Assembly (NCBI GenBank): GCA_020632795.1
Contig: JACKEV010000010.1
Span: forward strand, 62,001 to 126,000
From: Alphaproteobacteria bacterium
Lineage (GTDB): Bacteria > Myxococcota_A > UBA796 > CAJQPC01
Reading direction: 5' to 3'
Length of the DNA: 64,000 bases
The notes beneath the pieces were generated by a model. That model was not told the DNA's origin, did no database searches, and saw only the letters and a program-made list of their open reading frames with translations. Every line of letters begins with the position of its first letter. The first letter of the stretch is position 1. The position numbers and the translations under genes were made by a program. Shown here piece after piece: positions 26,927 to 38,380 of the stretch.

Positions 26927-27387
26927 GGGGTGGCCACGCAGCGCGCAGCCCGGACCGGCTCTCGAAGCCACGTCACCGAGCGACCCAGCAGGGGGTGCCC
27001 CCAGTACCCCCGCACCTCCAGGACGCCGGCCTCGACCAGCGCGGCCTGGGCGCTGTAGCGTCGCCCCGAGACGGGGTCGAGCACGGTGCCCCCGGCGAAC
27101 CGGGCGCCGTCCCAGCTCAGGCCCGAGGCGATGGTCAGGCCGATGAGGGGCTGGCCCTGCTCCGCGCCGTCGCAGGCCGCGCAGACCGCGCCCCGGTCCC
27201 GCCCCGGCTCCAGGATGTCGGTGATCCGCGCCGAGAGCACCTCCCCCTGGAGGCTCAGGGAGAGCGCCGCCTCCGGGGTGCAGCCGTCGTCCCCGACGGA
27301 GACCCAGGCGCCGGAGAGCGCTGGGGGCGCGGCCCAGGCGACGGCAGGGAGGAGCAGGGCGAGGACCAAGGGGAAGAGCGGGCGCAT
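26923..27387 (-). CDS. Secreted DUF2147-family protein
   Basis: ATG 27387 is preferred over ATG 27399 because GGAG lies seven bases before it and the leader MRPLFPLVLALLLPAVAWA is then a clean signal peptide. The mature part shows the DUF2147 pattern: LSGAWVS at the start, a Cys-x-x-Cys in CAACDG, GLTIASGL, GGTVLDPVSGRRYSA and VRGYWGHPLLGRSVTWLR. These small periplasmic proteins are of unknown function and are often stress-linked. It is the first gene of a three-gene operon with the hydroxylase and MarR genes. Confidence 0.87.
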   Translation of the reverse strand: MRPLFPLVLALLLPAVAWAAPPALSGAWVSVGDDGCTPEAALSLSLQGEVLSARITDILEPGRDRGAVCAACDGAEQGQPLIGLTIASGLSWDGARFAGGTVLDPVSGRRYSAQAALVEAGVLEVRGYWGHPLLGRSVTWLREPVRAARCVATP

Positions 27388-27400
27388 CGGGATCTCCATA

Positions 27401-27441
27401 TTGACAACATGTTGCTAAACTGAAGAGCAACATGTTGTCAA
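27401..27441. promoter_or_regulatory. Double palindromic operator, probably for the MarR regulator
   Basis: TTGACAACATGTTGC (27401-27415) and GCAACATGTTGTCAA (27427-27441) are exact reverse complements separated by 11 bases. Each arm also contains the self-complementary decamer CAACATGTTG, a typical MarR site. On the minus strand the outer arm supplies TTGACA, a consensus -35 box. Binding here would shut off the operon starting at 27387. Confidence 0.8.
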
Positions 27442-27483
27442 TGAAGATCGAGGACCCGCCCTGGATCGCGCGCCGGCCCGGCC

Positions 27484-28497
27484 TCAGGGCTCCAGGCGGT
27501 CGAAGTTGCAGTTCAGCAGGTTGCAGCTCCGCTCACAGCGGCTGACCTCCCAGCGCCGCCGCAGGGTCTTCGGGGCGTCCCAGATGGCGAACAGCGGGGC
27601 CATGTCGAACACCGTGGCGACCGGCTCCAGGAAGTAGCACATGCGGATGTTGCCGTGGGGGTCGAAGGAGAGGTCGCTGTGGCCGGCCTTGCAGGTCAGG
27701 CCGTTGAAGACGTCGGGCTTGGCGAAGTAGCCCTTCATGGCGATGAGCTGGCCGGCGGCGTTGCACACCGGGCCGCCCCGGCGGCGCTCCGCGATGAGCA
27801 CGTCGAGGGCCTCGTCGATGGGCCCGAGGTCGGTCGGCCACAGCGGCGAGGTCTTGAACCAGTCGGGGTCGTAGGCGTTGTCCCCGAAGTTCTGGTAGAG
27901 CGGCTGCACCACGAGCTGGTAGCCCCGGGCCTTCACCAGCTCCAGCAGCGCGGGGATCTCGGCGGCGTTGTGCCCGTTGAGGATGCAGGTGACCACCACC
28001 CGGGGGTTGGGGTGGCGGTCGAAGCGGTCGAAGGCCTCCTGGCACTTCTGCCAGCTCCCCTTGCGGCCCCGGGAGTGGTCCACGGTGGCCTCGCGGGCGC
28101 CGTCCATCGAGATGTAGGCGATGGAGACGCCGGCCTCGTGGATGGCGCGGGCGCGATCGTCAGTGACCAGCCAGGCGTTCGTGTTGAAGGTGACCTCGTT
28201 GCCCAGGTTGACGCTGTGGGCCATCAGGGACTCGAGGTCCTTGCGCAGCAGGGGCTCGCCCCCCACGAAGTTGGTGGCCACCGGGCCCAGCCAGGCCGCG
28301 AGGCGGTCCAGGGTGTCTCTCCAGACCTCGCCGGGCAGGTCGGGGGTCTTGTTCTTCCAGATGTCGCAGTGCAGGCAGGGCAGGAAGCAGCGGTCGGTGA
28401 CCGAGAGGTGGATCTGGGTGGGGCGGCCCGGGGCCCGGCGCAGGCGCGCCCGGTCCAGGGCGGCGTTGACCGGGCGGCTGGCCCCGGGGCGGATCAC
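27484..28497 (-). CDS. Radical SAM protein with Cys-rich C-terminus
   Basis: GTG 28497 overlaps the upstream stop as GTGA; the open frame upstream is out of phase with the preceding gene and is ignored. The 337-residue product has C37, C41 and C44 in CFLPCLHC, the SAM-binding FVGGEPLLR, and a C-terminal cluster-binding region with a Cys in LTCKAG, one in IRMCYF and several in CERSCNLLNC. This resembles SPASM-type enzymes that modify peptides or proteins. It forms the second half of a pair with the radical SAM gene at 28494. Confidence 0.85.
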   Translation of the reverse strand: MIRPGASRPVNAALDRARLRRAPGRPTQIHLSVTDRCFLPCLHCDIWKNKTPDLPGEVWRDTLDRLAAWLGPVATNFVGGEPLLRKDLESLMAHSVNLGNEVTFNTNAWLVTDDRARAIHEAGVSIAYISMDGAREATVDHSRGRKGSWQKCQEAFDRFDRHPNPRVVVTCILNGHNAAEIPALLELVKARGYQLVVQPLYQNFGDNAYDPDWFKTSPLWPTDLGPIDEALDVLIAERRRGGPVCNAAGQLIAMKGYFAKPDVFNGLTCKAGHSDLSFDPHGNIRMCYFLEPVATVFDMAPLFAIWDAPKTLRRRWEVSRCERSCNLLNCNFDRLEP

Positions 28498-29639
28498 GGC
28501 GCCTTCCGGCGGTCGTCCCAGCGGTCGTCCCAGCGGTCGTCCCAACGGTCGTCCCAACGGGCGTCGTGGGCGGCCTGGGCGGCGATCTCGTTGGGTGAAA
28601 GCTCGCTGTAGTTCGCGCTCCTGGGGATGAAGCAGGTCGCGCAGGTGGGCAGGCCGCCGTAGTCGCCTTGGGCCACCCGGGCGCGGCGCCCGGCCATCTC
28701 CTGCCCCCACCACAGCGCCGAGAAGGGCGCTTCCGCCAAGCTGCCGACCCGGTTGTGCAGCAGGTTGTCCCGGGTGCAGACGGTGACGTCCCCCAGCCAG
28801 CCCACCACCGGGGACTTCCAGAAGCCCGAGCAGGCCGTCGCGTTGTGGGCCTGGACCGCCTCGGGGGACTGCGCCGGCCGGGGCAGCGCCAGCCCCTCGG
28901 CGGCCATCGCGCGGCGGAAGACGGCGTTCTGGCGGGCCTGCTCCTCGGCCGTGGGGCAGTCGAGCTGGCGGAAGAACACCACCGCGTCCTCGCCGGGGGG
29001 GACGTTCTGGGCCGCCGCGCGCACCGGCAGCCCGGCCCGCGCGCAGGCCGACGTCCAGCGGCGGCGGAACACCGGGACCTCGGCCTCGTTGCGGTCGGAG
29101 ACGATGAACTGGAAGACGGGCCGAGGCCAGCGCGCCCCCAGCCGGCCCTTCTCGGCCACGAAGCGGGCCACGTTGGCCTCGACCGGCTCGAAGCGGTCCA
29201 GGCCCTTGATCTGCAGGTAGGTGTCCTGCCGGGCGGCGTCCAGGGAGAAGTGCCAGACCTGGCGCACGGCGGCGTCGTTCAGGGCCAGGCGCACCCGGTC
29301 GGCGGTGAGGTGGGTGCCGTTGGTGTGGACCTCGACCTGGCCGAAGGTGCCGCGCTCGGCGGCCAGGCGCAGGGCCTCCCGGTAGATGGGCCCGAAGTGG
29401 GGGTGCAGCAGGGGCTCGCCCAACCAGAACAGGATCAGGGCGTCGAAGCGGGCGCCGGTCTCGGCCAGATCCCGGTAGAGGTCGAGCACGAGCGCCGGGT
29501 CGATGTAGCCGGTGCGGGTGTGGTGCTCGTGCCCCGCCTCGCTGACCGAGCAGTGCACGCAGGCCAGGGAGCAGCGGTTGGTCAGCTCGATGACCAGGTA
29601 GCTGCCGGGCAGCGCGGGCGGGGGGCAGGAGACGTTCAT
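28494..29639 (-). CDS. Radical SAM/SPASM protein with WDDR repeat tail
   Basis: ATG 29639 gives a 381-residue product; GTG 29645 is possible. C23, C27 and C30 lie in CSLACVHC, followed by a FWLGEPLLHPHF motif in place of the usual GGEP. The C-terminal part has SPASM-type cysteines (ACSGFW, VTVCTRDN, CATCFIP). The last 25 residues contain four WDDR repeats in a row encoded by 12-base DNA repeats. The protein is similar to the shorter enzyme at 35005, sharing WLGEP, FSxDA and a DAVVFFRQLDC-like segment. It lies 29 bases after the small membrane protein genes and probably shares their operon. Confidence 0.85.
   Translation of the reverse strand: MNVSCPPPALPGSYLVIELTNRCSLACVHCSVSEAGHEHHTRTGYIDPALVLDLYRDLAETGARFDALILFWLGEPLLHPHFGPIYREALRLAAERGTFGQVEVHTNGTHLTADRVRLALNDAAVRQVWHFSLDAARQDTYLQIKGLDRFEPVEANVARFVAEKGRLGARWPRPVFQFIVSDRNEAEVPVFRRRWTSACARAGLPVRAAAQNVPPGEDAVVFFRQLDCPTAEEQARQNAVFRRAMAAEGLALPRPAQSPEAVQAHNATACSGFWKSPVVGWLGDVTVCTRDNLLHNRVGSLAEAPFSALWWGQEMAGRRARVAQGDYGGLPTCATCFIPRSANYSELSPNEIAAQAAHDARWDDRWDDRWDDRWDDRRKAP
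28510..28557 (+). repeat. Four 12-base tandem repeats encoding WDDR
   Basis: CGGTCGTCCCAG occurs twice and CGGTCGTCCCAA twice, back to back. On the minus strand they encode Trp-Asp-Asp-Arg repeats at the end of the radical SAM protein. The copies are nearly identical, suggesting recent expansion. Confidence 0.85.
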
Positions 29640-29668
29640 GTCCACAGTGTCTGCATTTTATCGTCAGT

Positions 29669-29977
29669 TCACGATGATGGCGGCGCGGCCGGCTTCATGA
29701 GCGCGAACCCTGCGAAGACCACCAGGTACGCGGCCAGCTCGATCAGGGTGAACGCGAAGCGGATGCCCTCGGCGAGGTGCAGGCTCGCGCTGTAGAGCTC
29801 GGCCCCGAAGATCGTCCAGAGGGCCTGGGAGAACGCCCCCGACAGAAGCAGCACGCCGAAGCCCCCCGCCAGCAGGAAGCGGGGCAGGTTCGGCCGCACG
29901 AAGATGACGGCGGCCGCCAGAGCGGCGAGCTGCAGCGCCAGGTAGAGCAGGCCGATCAAGCTGCTGACGACGCTCAC
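29669..29977 (-). CDS. Small membrane protein, unknown
   Basis: This 102-residue protein has three likely membrane helices (LIGLLYLALQLAALAAAVIF, FLLAGGFGVLLLSGAFSQAL, and FTLIELAAYLVVFAGFALM). I do not recognise a family. Its ATG overlaps the stop of the neighbouring small membrane gene as ATGA, so the two are coupled and may form a complex. They lie between the hybrid kinase and two radical SAM genes in one leftward run. Confidence 0.75.
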   Translation of the reverse strand: MSVVSSLIGLLYLALQLAALAAAVIFVRPNLPRFLLAGGFGVLLLSGAFSQALWTIFGAELYSASLHLAEGIRFAFTLIELAAYLVVFAGFALMKPAAPPSS

Positions 29978-30288
29978 TCCGCACCTCCGGTCAGCCGGCC
30001 AGCCAGGGCGACGCCGACGACGACGCCGAACGCCGCCACCACCGAGCAGCCGTGGAGGCCCACGCCGACCCCCGGGGCCCAGTCGTGGGACCAGACGTTC
30101 GCCAGCCCGAAGGCGACATAGGTCACCCCGATGAGGGCGAAGAAGGCGAAGCCCAGCGCGGCAGGCAGGGCGGCGAGGGGGTGGCTGCGGAAGCGGAACA
30201 TCAGCGCCGCAGCGCAGAGGAGCTGCACCGCCGCGATGCCCACCTGCACGACACCGTCGAGCACGCTCCAGATCACATACGAGTCCAT
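29974..30288 (-). CDS. Small membrane protein, unknown
   Basis: This 104-residue protein has three or four hydrophobic helices, including VQVGIAAVQLLCAAALMF, LGFAFFALIGVTYVAFGL and CSVVAAFGVVVGVALAG. It is similar in size and hydrophobic layout to its downstream neighbour at 29669, with which it overlaps by four bases. No family is recognised. It starts 37 bases after the hybrid kinase gene and may pass a membrane signal to it or be controlled by it. Confidence 0.72.
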   Translation of the reverse strand: MDSYVIWSVLDGVVQVGIAAVQLLCAAALMFRFRSHPLAALPAALGFAFFALIGVTYVAFGLANVWSHDWAPGVGVGLHGCSVVAAFGVVVGVALAGRLTGGAE

Positions 30289-30325
30289 GAAGGTCCCTTC
30301 TTGGAGGTTGACCCTCCGTCTTAGC

Positions 30326-33381
<3,056 letters not shown>

Positions 33382-33385
<4 letters not shown>

Positions 33386-33837
33386 TGACAGTTCATGTCC
33401 ACGCACAAGCGCGTGATCCGACCCGAGATGACGGTGAAGTCGAGATCCGCCGCGCAGTAGTACGAGCCCTGGTGGCCGGAGGTCTTGATGTGCCAGTTCC
33501 CAGCGCCCAGGGTCTCGGTGAAGTAGCCGTCGGCGTCGGTGCGGCCCACCGTGGGCTGCCCCCCGACGTCGAGGTTGTCCATGATGTAGTCGACGAAGCT
33601 GACGAAGCGCGGATCGGAGGGGTCGGCGACCACCCCCTGGATCAGCCGGCCCTGGACCTGGCCGGAGGTCGCGCCCTCGTTGCCCTCTTCCAGGGACACC
33701 GAGTCGGCCTCAGCGGTGTAGTCGGTGCAGAACCCCTCCACCTCGATCGGCGCGGAGTCGACGAGGGGTCCATCCTTGTCGGAGCCGTCGCAGCCGGCGA
33801 AGCAGAGGGCCATCATCATGATCGGGGAGCGTCTCAT
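33382..33837 (-). CDS. Small lipoprotein, unknown
   Basis: The 151-residue product starts with a lipoprotein signal (MRRSPIMMMALCFAGC, lipobox Cys 16) and an Asp-rich stretch typical of exported lipoproteins here. The mature part has patterns such as VQGRLIQGVV and VGRTDADGYFTETLGAGNW that resemble a small carboxypeptidase-regulatory-like beta-sandwich, and three further cysteines. The stop overlaps the histidine kinase start, so it could be a sensor partner. It is divergent from the radical SAM gene at 33911. Confidence 0.8.
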
Positions 33838-33898
33838 GGGCGCATCATAGCGCCGCGTGGGGCCTTCTCCAACCCCTCCAGGCGCGCGCGGCGCGTGC

Positions 33899-33904
33899 TA
33901 CTCT
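33899..33904 (+). promoter_or_regulatory. Probable -10 box (TACTCT) for a leaderless radical SAM transcript
   Basis: TACTCT, preceded by TGC as in an extended -10 element, ends six bases before GTG 33911. No ribosome binding site is present. This supports GTG 33911 as the start of the rightward arm of the radical SAM cluster. Confidence 0.45.
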
Positions 33905-33910
33905 GACGCC

Positions 33911-35005
33911 GTGGCCGAGCCTGACGTCATCGCCGCCCGCGTGCGCCGCTGGGACGAAGCGGGGCCCCAGGGGCCGATGACGTTGGAGCTGTATCCCACG
34001 CTGCGATGCAACCTGGACTGCGCGTTCTGCGACACCACCGAGCGCCACCAGCCCCCCGTGAACGAGCTGCCCCTCTCCCGCCACCTGGAGATCCTGGACG
34101 AGGCCGCCGCGATGGGGGTCCGCCGCGTGTTCATCCTGGGCGGCGGCGAGCCCCTGGCCGCGAAGGCGGTCACCCCGGCGGTGATGCGCCGGGTCAAGCA
34201 GCTCGGGATGGAGGGCGTCCTGACCACCAACGGCACGATCTTCCCCCCGCCGCTGATGCGTCAGGTCCTCGACGACGCCTGGGACGAGATCCACTTCTCG
34301 GTGGACGGCCCCACCCCGGAGATCCACGACGCCCTGCGCGGGGTCGCGGGGGCGTTCCGGCGCACGGTGACCCACATCTGCCAGCTCAAGGTCGCCCGGG
34401 ACCAGCGCGGCCTCGCCCACCCCCGGATCGCCCTCCACTTCGTGCTCACCAACCGCAACCACCGCACCCTCGCCGCGATGGTCCGGCTGGCCCACGCCCT
34501 GGGGGCGTTCCGGGTCGACTTCGACAGCCTGATCGCCTACCGGCCCGAGCAGCGCGCCCTCGCGCTGTCCCCGGCCCAGGCCGCCGAGGTCCCCGACATC
34601 GCGCGGTCAGCCCTCCGTGTTGCCGATGAGCTGGGCATCGTCACCACCCTGGAGCGCTTCCTGGAGCCCGCCGGCCTGGAGCGCGGCCGGCTGGACGTGC
34701 GGGTCCACGACCCCGCGCCGCCGCAGCCCGACGACGGCCCGCTGACCGCCGCGCTGCGCAGCGCCCCCTGCCTCAAGGCCTGGCACTACCTCGTGGTCCA
34801 GGCCGACGGGCGCACCAGCCCCTGCTGCGTGCTGGCCGGCGCGGGCGAGTCGGTCGCGGAGCGGCCCCTTCAGGAGGTATGGAGGGAGGGCGCGTTCCTG
34901 CAGCGGGTGCGGGCGGGCATGGCGGCGGGCGAGCCCCTGCCGCGCTGCCGGGAGTGCTCCCCGAACATCCTCGCCCACGAGCGCGTCATCCGGAGCCACC
35001 TCTGA
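33911..35005 (+). CDS. Radical SAM/SPASM-like protein
   Basis: GTG 33911 gives a 364-residue product. C33, C37 and C40 lie in CNLDCAFC, followed by LGGGEPLA and the substrate-side IHFSVDGPTPEIHDALRG. C-terminal cysteines in APCLKAW, SPCCVLAG and RCRECS fit an auxiliary cluster domain. It is probably a peptide- or protein-modifying enzyme. Its TGA overlaps the ATG of the next radical SAM gene by one base, so they form a coupled pair, mirroring the pair at 27484-29639 on the other side of the histidine kinase. Confidence 0.87.
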   Translation: MAEPDVIAARVRRWDEAGPQGPMTLELYPTLRCNLDCAFCDTTERHQPPVNELPLSRHLEILDEAAAMGVRRVFILGGGEPLAAKAVTPAVMRRVKQLGMEGVLTTNGTIFPPPLMRQVLDDAWDEIHFSVDGPTPEIHDALRGVAGAFRRTVTHICQLKVARDQRGLAHPRIALHFVLTNRNHRTLAAMVRLAHALGAFRVDFDSLIAYRPEQRALALSPAQAAEVPDIARSALRVADELGIVTTLERFLEPAGLERGRLDVRVHDPAPPQPDDGPLTAALRSAPCLKAWHYLVVQADGRTSPCCVLAGAGESVAERPLQEVWREGAFLQRVRAGMAAGEPLPRCRECSPNILAHERVIRSHL

Positions 35006-35778
35006 TGGCGGTGCACATCAACCTCGAGCTGACCGACCACTGCAACATCCGCTGCCGGATGTGCTCCCAGTCGCTGCGCGACGAGGCCCACGGCGCGCCC
35101 CACCGCTTCATGGAATGGGAGACCTGGCGGGCCATGCTGGCCGGGCTGGAGGGCATGGACGACGAGGTCCACCTCTGCCCCCACTGGCTGGGCGAGCCCA
35201 CCATCCACCCCCGCTTCGACCAGTTCGTGGAGTACGCCTTCGCGATCAACGGGCGGGGGCGGCTGTTCCAGGAGTTCAAGCTCCACACCAACGCGGTGGT
35301 CTTCGGGGCCGACCGGGCGCGGCTGCTGATCCGCCTGGCCAACGCCCCGGGCGTCGACCCCCGCTGCTTCCGGTTCATCCACTTCTCGATCGACGCCTTC
35401 TCCGCCGAGAGCTACCGGCTGGTCAAGGGCGCCGACAAGCGCGAGCAGGTGTACCGAAACGTCGAGCGCTTCCTGACCCTGCGCCAGGAGATGGGCCTGG
35501 AGCGGCCCTACGCGCACCTCGCCTTCGTGGTCCAGGACGGCAACGCCCACGAGGCCGCCGACTTCATGCGCCACTGGACGCGCGCCCTGGATCGGCTGGG
35601 GCGCCCCTGGCAGCTCACCGCCGACTGGCCCTGCGACGACTCCGACGCGATCTACTTCCGACCCCTCAACTGCGCCGACCAGGCCGCCGCAGACCGGCTC
35701 CACGCCGGGGTCTGCCGGGACCTGGGCGTCGTCGACGCCGACGCGGGCGACCGCCTGCGCGCGGCCGGGAGCTTCTGA
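35005..35778 (+). CDS. Radical SAM protein lacking the C-terminal cluster domain
   Basis: The 257-residue product has C13, C17 and C20 in CNIRCRMC and the PHWLGEPTIHPRF motif. It aligns by eye with the enzyme at 28494 through the core and up to a DAIYFRPLNC segment, then ends about 25 residues later, where the relative continues for roughly 125 residues with SPASM cysteines. So it is either naturally short, relying on its partner at 33911, or truncated. Start and stop both overlap neighbouring genes by one base (TGATG), so the end is not an obvious assembly artefact. Confidence 0.83.
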   Translation: MAVHINLELTDHCNIRCRMCSQSLRDEAHGAPHRFMEWETWRAMLAGLEGMDDEVHLCPHWLGEPTIHPRFDQFVEYAFAINGRGRLFQEFKLHTNAVVFGADRARLLIRLANAPGVDPRCFRFIHFSIDAFSAESYRLVKGADKREQVYRNVERFLTLRQEMGLERPYAHLAFVVQDGNAHEAADFMRHWTRALDRLGRPWQLTADWPCDDSDAIYFRPLNCADQAAADRLHAGVCRDLGVVDADAGDRLRAAGSF

Positions 35779-36425
35779 TGGTCCTCCTGTTGGCCCTCGC
35801 CGGCTGCGCGCCGGGCTCGATCAACTACCCCCAGGGCTCGAGCCCCCTCTACACGGCCTACTTCCAGGAGCTGCCCTCGGACGGCGACGCCACCGAGACC
35901 CTCGTGCTGCTGCTGAACTCCACCCTGGACTGCGACCTCACCCCCGAGGACGCCGACCCGGTCACCCGGGAGCAGGCGATGGCCGAGCTGTACATCGCGC
36001 TCACCCGGGAGGACGCCCGGGTCGTGTTCCTCTCCCTGAAGCGCTACGTCAGCGCCACCGACCCGGTGGGCTGGTACCCGATCCATGACGAGCCCTCGGT
36101 GGACTATCTCCTCGACGGCGCGTCCCCGTTCGCGGCCCGGGCGGCGTATGTGGGCATCAACGAGGCCCGCGTGGTCGAGGACGACGGCCTGTACCGCGCC
36201 TACGAGCCCGTGGACGTCGAGGGCGGCTGGATGGACGAGCCCTCCGAGGTGCGCATCACCCGCAGCGGCGACACCCTCGTCGGCAGCTTCGAGTTCGCCG
36301 AGGTCGACGTCTCCGGCCGCTTCCGGGCCTCCCCTTGTGATGAGCTGGAGTTCCCCGCGAGCCTGGCGGGGGCCGTGCTCGCCCAATACGGCGCAACCCC
36401 TCAAGACGACACTGAGCAGGACTGA
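35778..36425 (+). CDS. Lipoprotein, unknown
   Basis: The 215-residue product starts with a short lipoprotein signal (MVLLLALAGC). The mature part is acidic and probably mostly beta, for example EVRITRSGDTLVGSFEFAEVDVSGRFRAS near the end, a pattern seen in lipocalin-like or DUF-type surface lipoproteins. I do not recognise the family. The ATG shares a base with the stop of the radical SAM gene, so it is made with the two radical SAM enzymes and may be their target or surface partner. The outer-membrane-like gene follows after three bases. Confidence 0.78.
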   Translation: MVLLLALAGCAPGSINYPQGSSPLYTAYFQELPSDGDATETLVLLLNSTLDCDLTPEDADPVTREQAMAELYIALTREDARVVFLSLKRYVSATDPVGWYPIHDEPSVDYLLDGASPFAARAAYVGINEARVVEDDGLYRAYEPVDVEGGWMDEPSEVRITRSGDTLVGSFEFAEVDVSGRFRASPCDELEFPASLAGAVLAQYGATPQDDTEQD

Positions 36426-36428
36426 ACC

Positions 36429-37715
36429 GTGGATCCGACCACCGCCGCGCTCGCGGGCGCCCTGACCCTCTTCCCCTCCTCCGACCACCAGGAGTTCGGC
36501 GCGGGCTTCTACGGCTTCGAGGCCGACTCTGCGCCCGTCCTGTCCGAGGCCACCGGGGCGATCATGCCCCAGGGGCTCGACCTGATGTACCGCCGCCTCA
36601 ACGACACCGAGCGGGTGCGCCTGGGCGAGGTCGAGACCGGCACGGGCAGCTCGGTCCGGGTGCGCCTGTACCGGGACGCCGCCGGGGACATCAAGATCGA
36701 CGAGATCTCCGTCGAGGTCCTGCTGGTGTCCTTCCGCTCCCGCCCGCTCTTGGGGGACACCGCCGACATCGGCCTGTTCTTCGGGGCCTGGGACGAGGTC
36801 TGGCGCTTCGGCGACACCGGGCGCACCCAGTGGCGCTTCTTCTCGCCCATCCGGGTCACCCTGCTGGGGCTGGCGAAGAACGACATGGACCCCGACGACC
36901 GCTTCAAGTACTACCTCGGCGGCGGCCTGGGGCTGGGCTGGGAGAACCTGACCCGCATCGCCGGCCCGATCGGCTTCCAGCTCCGGGCGGACTCCCTGTG
37001 GAGCAGCATGAACCGCTGGCGGCGGGACGACCGCAACACCACCCGCCACGAGCTGGAGCTGGGCGCGGAGCTGGGGCTGTCCCTGCTGACCCAGCGGCAG
37101 GCCTGGATCCTGGGCGCGTGGGGCCAGGGCATCACCCAGTGGGAGCCCCGGGACGACGGGGGCCGCGACGGCATCGACCGCCAGTACCTCGCCGGGGGCC
37201 TGCGGCTGTCGGGGCGGTTCTACAAGGAGCGCGAGGCCAGCCCCATCGCCGACCCCGACCTCGACGCCCTGCTCGACGCCATCCGCCGGCAGGCCGAGGA
37301 GGAGGGCGGCCAGGAGCGCCAGCCCCTCTTCGAGCGGCCCCCGAGCGACCGGAACCCCGAGGGCAAGGCCACGCCCGAGGAGCCCGCGTCCGAGGACACC
37401 CGCCACCTCCCCCTGGAGGTCCACTGGTCCGAGGTGGTCCCGGTCACCGGGGACGAGCCCGCCCTGCCCGAGGGCGTGGCCGCCGGCTCGATCTGCCACG
37501 TCCGCTTCTTCATCGACCCCACCGGCCAGCCCTACGACATCCGTCCCGAGGACTGCCCCGACGCCTGGCGCGCCGCCGCGATGGAGGCCGCCTGGGGCTG
37601 GCGCTTCGAGCCGGTGGTCGAGGACGACGACACGGTCTCGGCGCAGTTCGTCTACCCCTTCGGGGAGCGGCGGGCGCTCGACGCGGGGCCGGGGGAGGAG
37701 GCGCAGCCGGAGTAG
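36429..37715 (+). CDS. Outer-membrane beta-barrel-like protein with TonB-C-like end
   Basis: GTG 36429 lies three bases after the preceding stop. The 428-residue product has alternating beta-strand patterns (GLDLMYRRL, SVEVLLVSF, YYLGGGLGLGWENL, LELGAELGLSL) typical of an outer-membrane barrel over the first 270 residues. A charged linker follows. The C-terminal 90 residues (VAAGSICHVRFFIDPTGQPYDIRPEDC.. to FVYPFG) are a TonB-C-like domain. No clear signal peptide is seen at the given start, which is odd for such a protein and leaves the start or location uncertain. It closes the rightward arm of the radical SAM cluster. Confidence 0.7.
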   Translation: MDPTTAALAGALTLFPSSDHQEFGAGFYGFEADSAPVLSEATGAIMPQGLDLMYRRLNDTERVRLGEVETGTGSSVRVRLYRDAAGDIKIDEISVEVLLVSFRSRPLLGDTADIGLFFGAWDEVWRFGDTGRTQWRFFSPIRVTLLGLAKNDMDPDDRFKYYLGGGLGLGWENLTRIAGPIGFQLRADSLWSSMNRWRRDDRNTTRHELELGAELGLSLLTQRQAWILGAWGQGITQWEPRDDGGRDGIDRQYLAGGLRLSGRFYKEREASPIADPDLDALLDAIRRQAEEEGGQERQPLFERPPSDRNPEGKATPEEPASEDTRHLPLEVHWSEVVPVTGDEPALPEGVAAGSICHVRFFIDPTGQPYDIRPEDCPDAWRAAAMEAAWGWRFEPVVEDDDTVSAQFVYPFGERRALDAGPGEEAQPE

Positions 37716-37879
37716 AGGCGGGTGGCTCTGCGCGGGGCCCGCTCCTTGCGCCGCATCGCTGCGCGTCCCCCGACGCCGAGGCCCTCGTTGAGGAGGTGCT
37801 CCGCTCCATCCCCCTCGGAGAAGGCAGCCCGCAGCGCCCCATCGGGATACGGTGAGCGGCGCTTCGACCCCCGGTGAAC

Positions 37880-38380
37880 ATGCACCTCACCCATCAACAA
37901 GAGGCCTTCAGCCGCGCTTACGTCCGCGCCGTCGCGGCCGCGGCCAGCTTCCGCGTGCAGCCCGGCGCCGCCCCCGACGATGACAGCGTCGACCTGACCA
38001 TCGCGGCCCGCGGCCCCATGGGCACCGTGCGGTCGCCGAAGCTGGACGTTCAGCTCAAGTGCCGGCTCGGCTTTCCCGAGGGCTCGCCCACCTGGCCCTG
38101 TGATCTGGAGATGAAGAACTACGACGATCTCCGTCCCACAGACGTCCAGGTGCCCCGGGTGCTTGTGGTCGTCGCGGTGCCCGAGGACGTCACACGCTGG
38201 GTGGAGCAGGACGAGCAGCGCCTGCTGATGCGCCACTGCGGGTGGTGGGTATCCCTGCGGGGGCTGCCCACCATCGACAACACAGCGACCCGGCGGGTGC
38301 AGATGCCCCGCAACCAGATCTTCGACGTCGCCGGCCTTCAGGGCATCATGGACCGCGTCGGCCAGGGAGGCACGCCATGA
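37880..38380 (+). CDS. DUF4365-like protein, possible PD-(D/E)XK nuclease
   Basis: ATG 37880 is chosen over GTG 37874; no ribosome binding site is clear for either. The 166-residue protein has the arrangement seen in DUF4365 proteins: DDDSVDLTI (D38) and then LDVQLKC (Q58, K60), which resembles the D..(E/Q)xK active site of restriction-type nucleases. DUF4365 genes are common in defence islands. A helix before the core (QQEAFSRAYVRAVAAAAS) is also typical. It overlaps the next gene as ATGA, so the two are a functional pair. Codon use is slightly less GC-biased than in the flanking genes. Confidence 0.72.
   Translation: MHLTHQQEAFSRAYVRAVAAAASFRVQPGAAPDDDSVDLTIAARGPMGTVRSPKLDVQLKCRLGFPEGSPTWPCDLEMKNYDDLRPTDVQVPRVLVVVAVPEDVTRWVEQDEQRLLMRHCGWWVSLRGLPTIDNTATRRVQMPRNQIFDVAGLQGIMDRVGQGGTP

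Noticed and set aside
29669..30288. The two small proteins as precursor peptides for the radical SAM enzymes
   Set aside because: They are membrane proteins with three or more helices each and have no leader/core layout or Cys-rich end.
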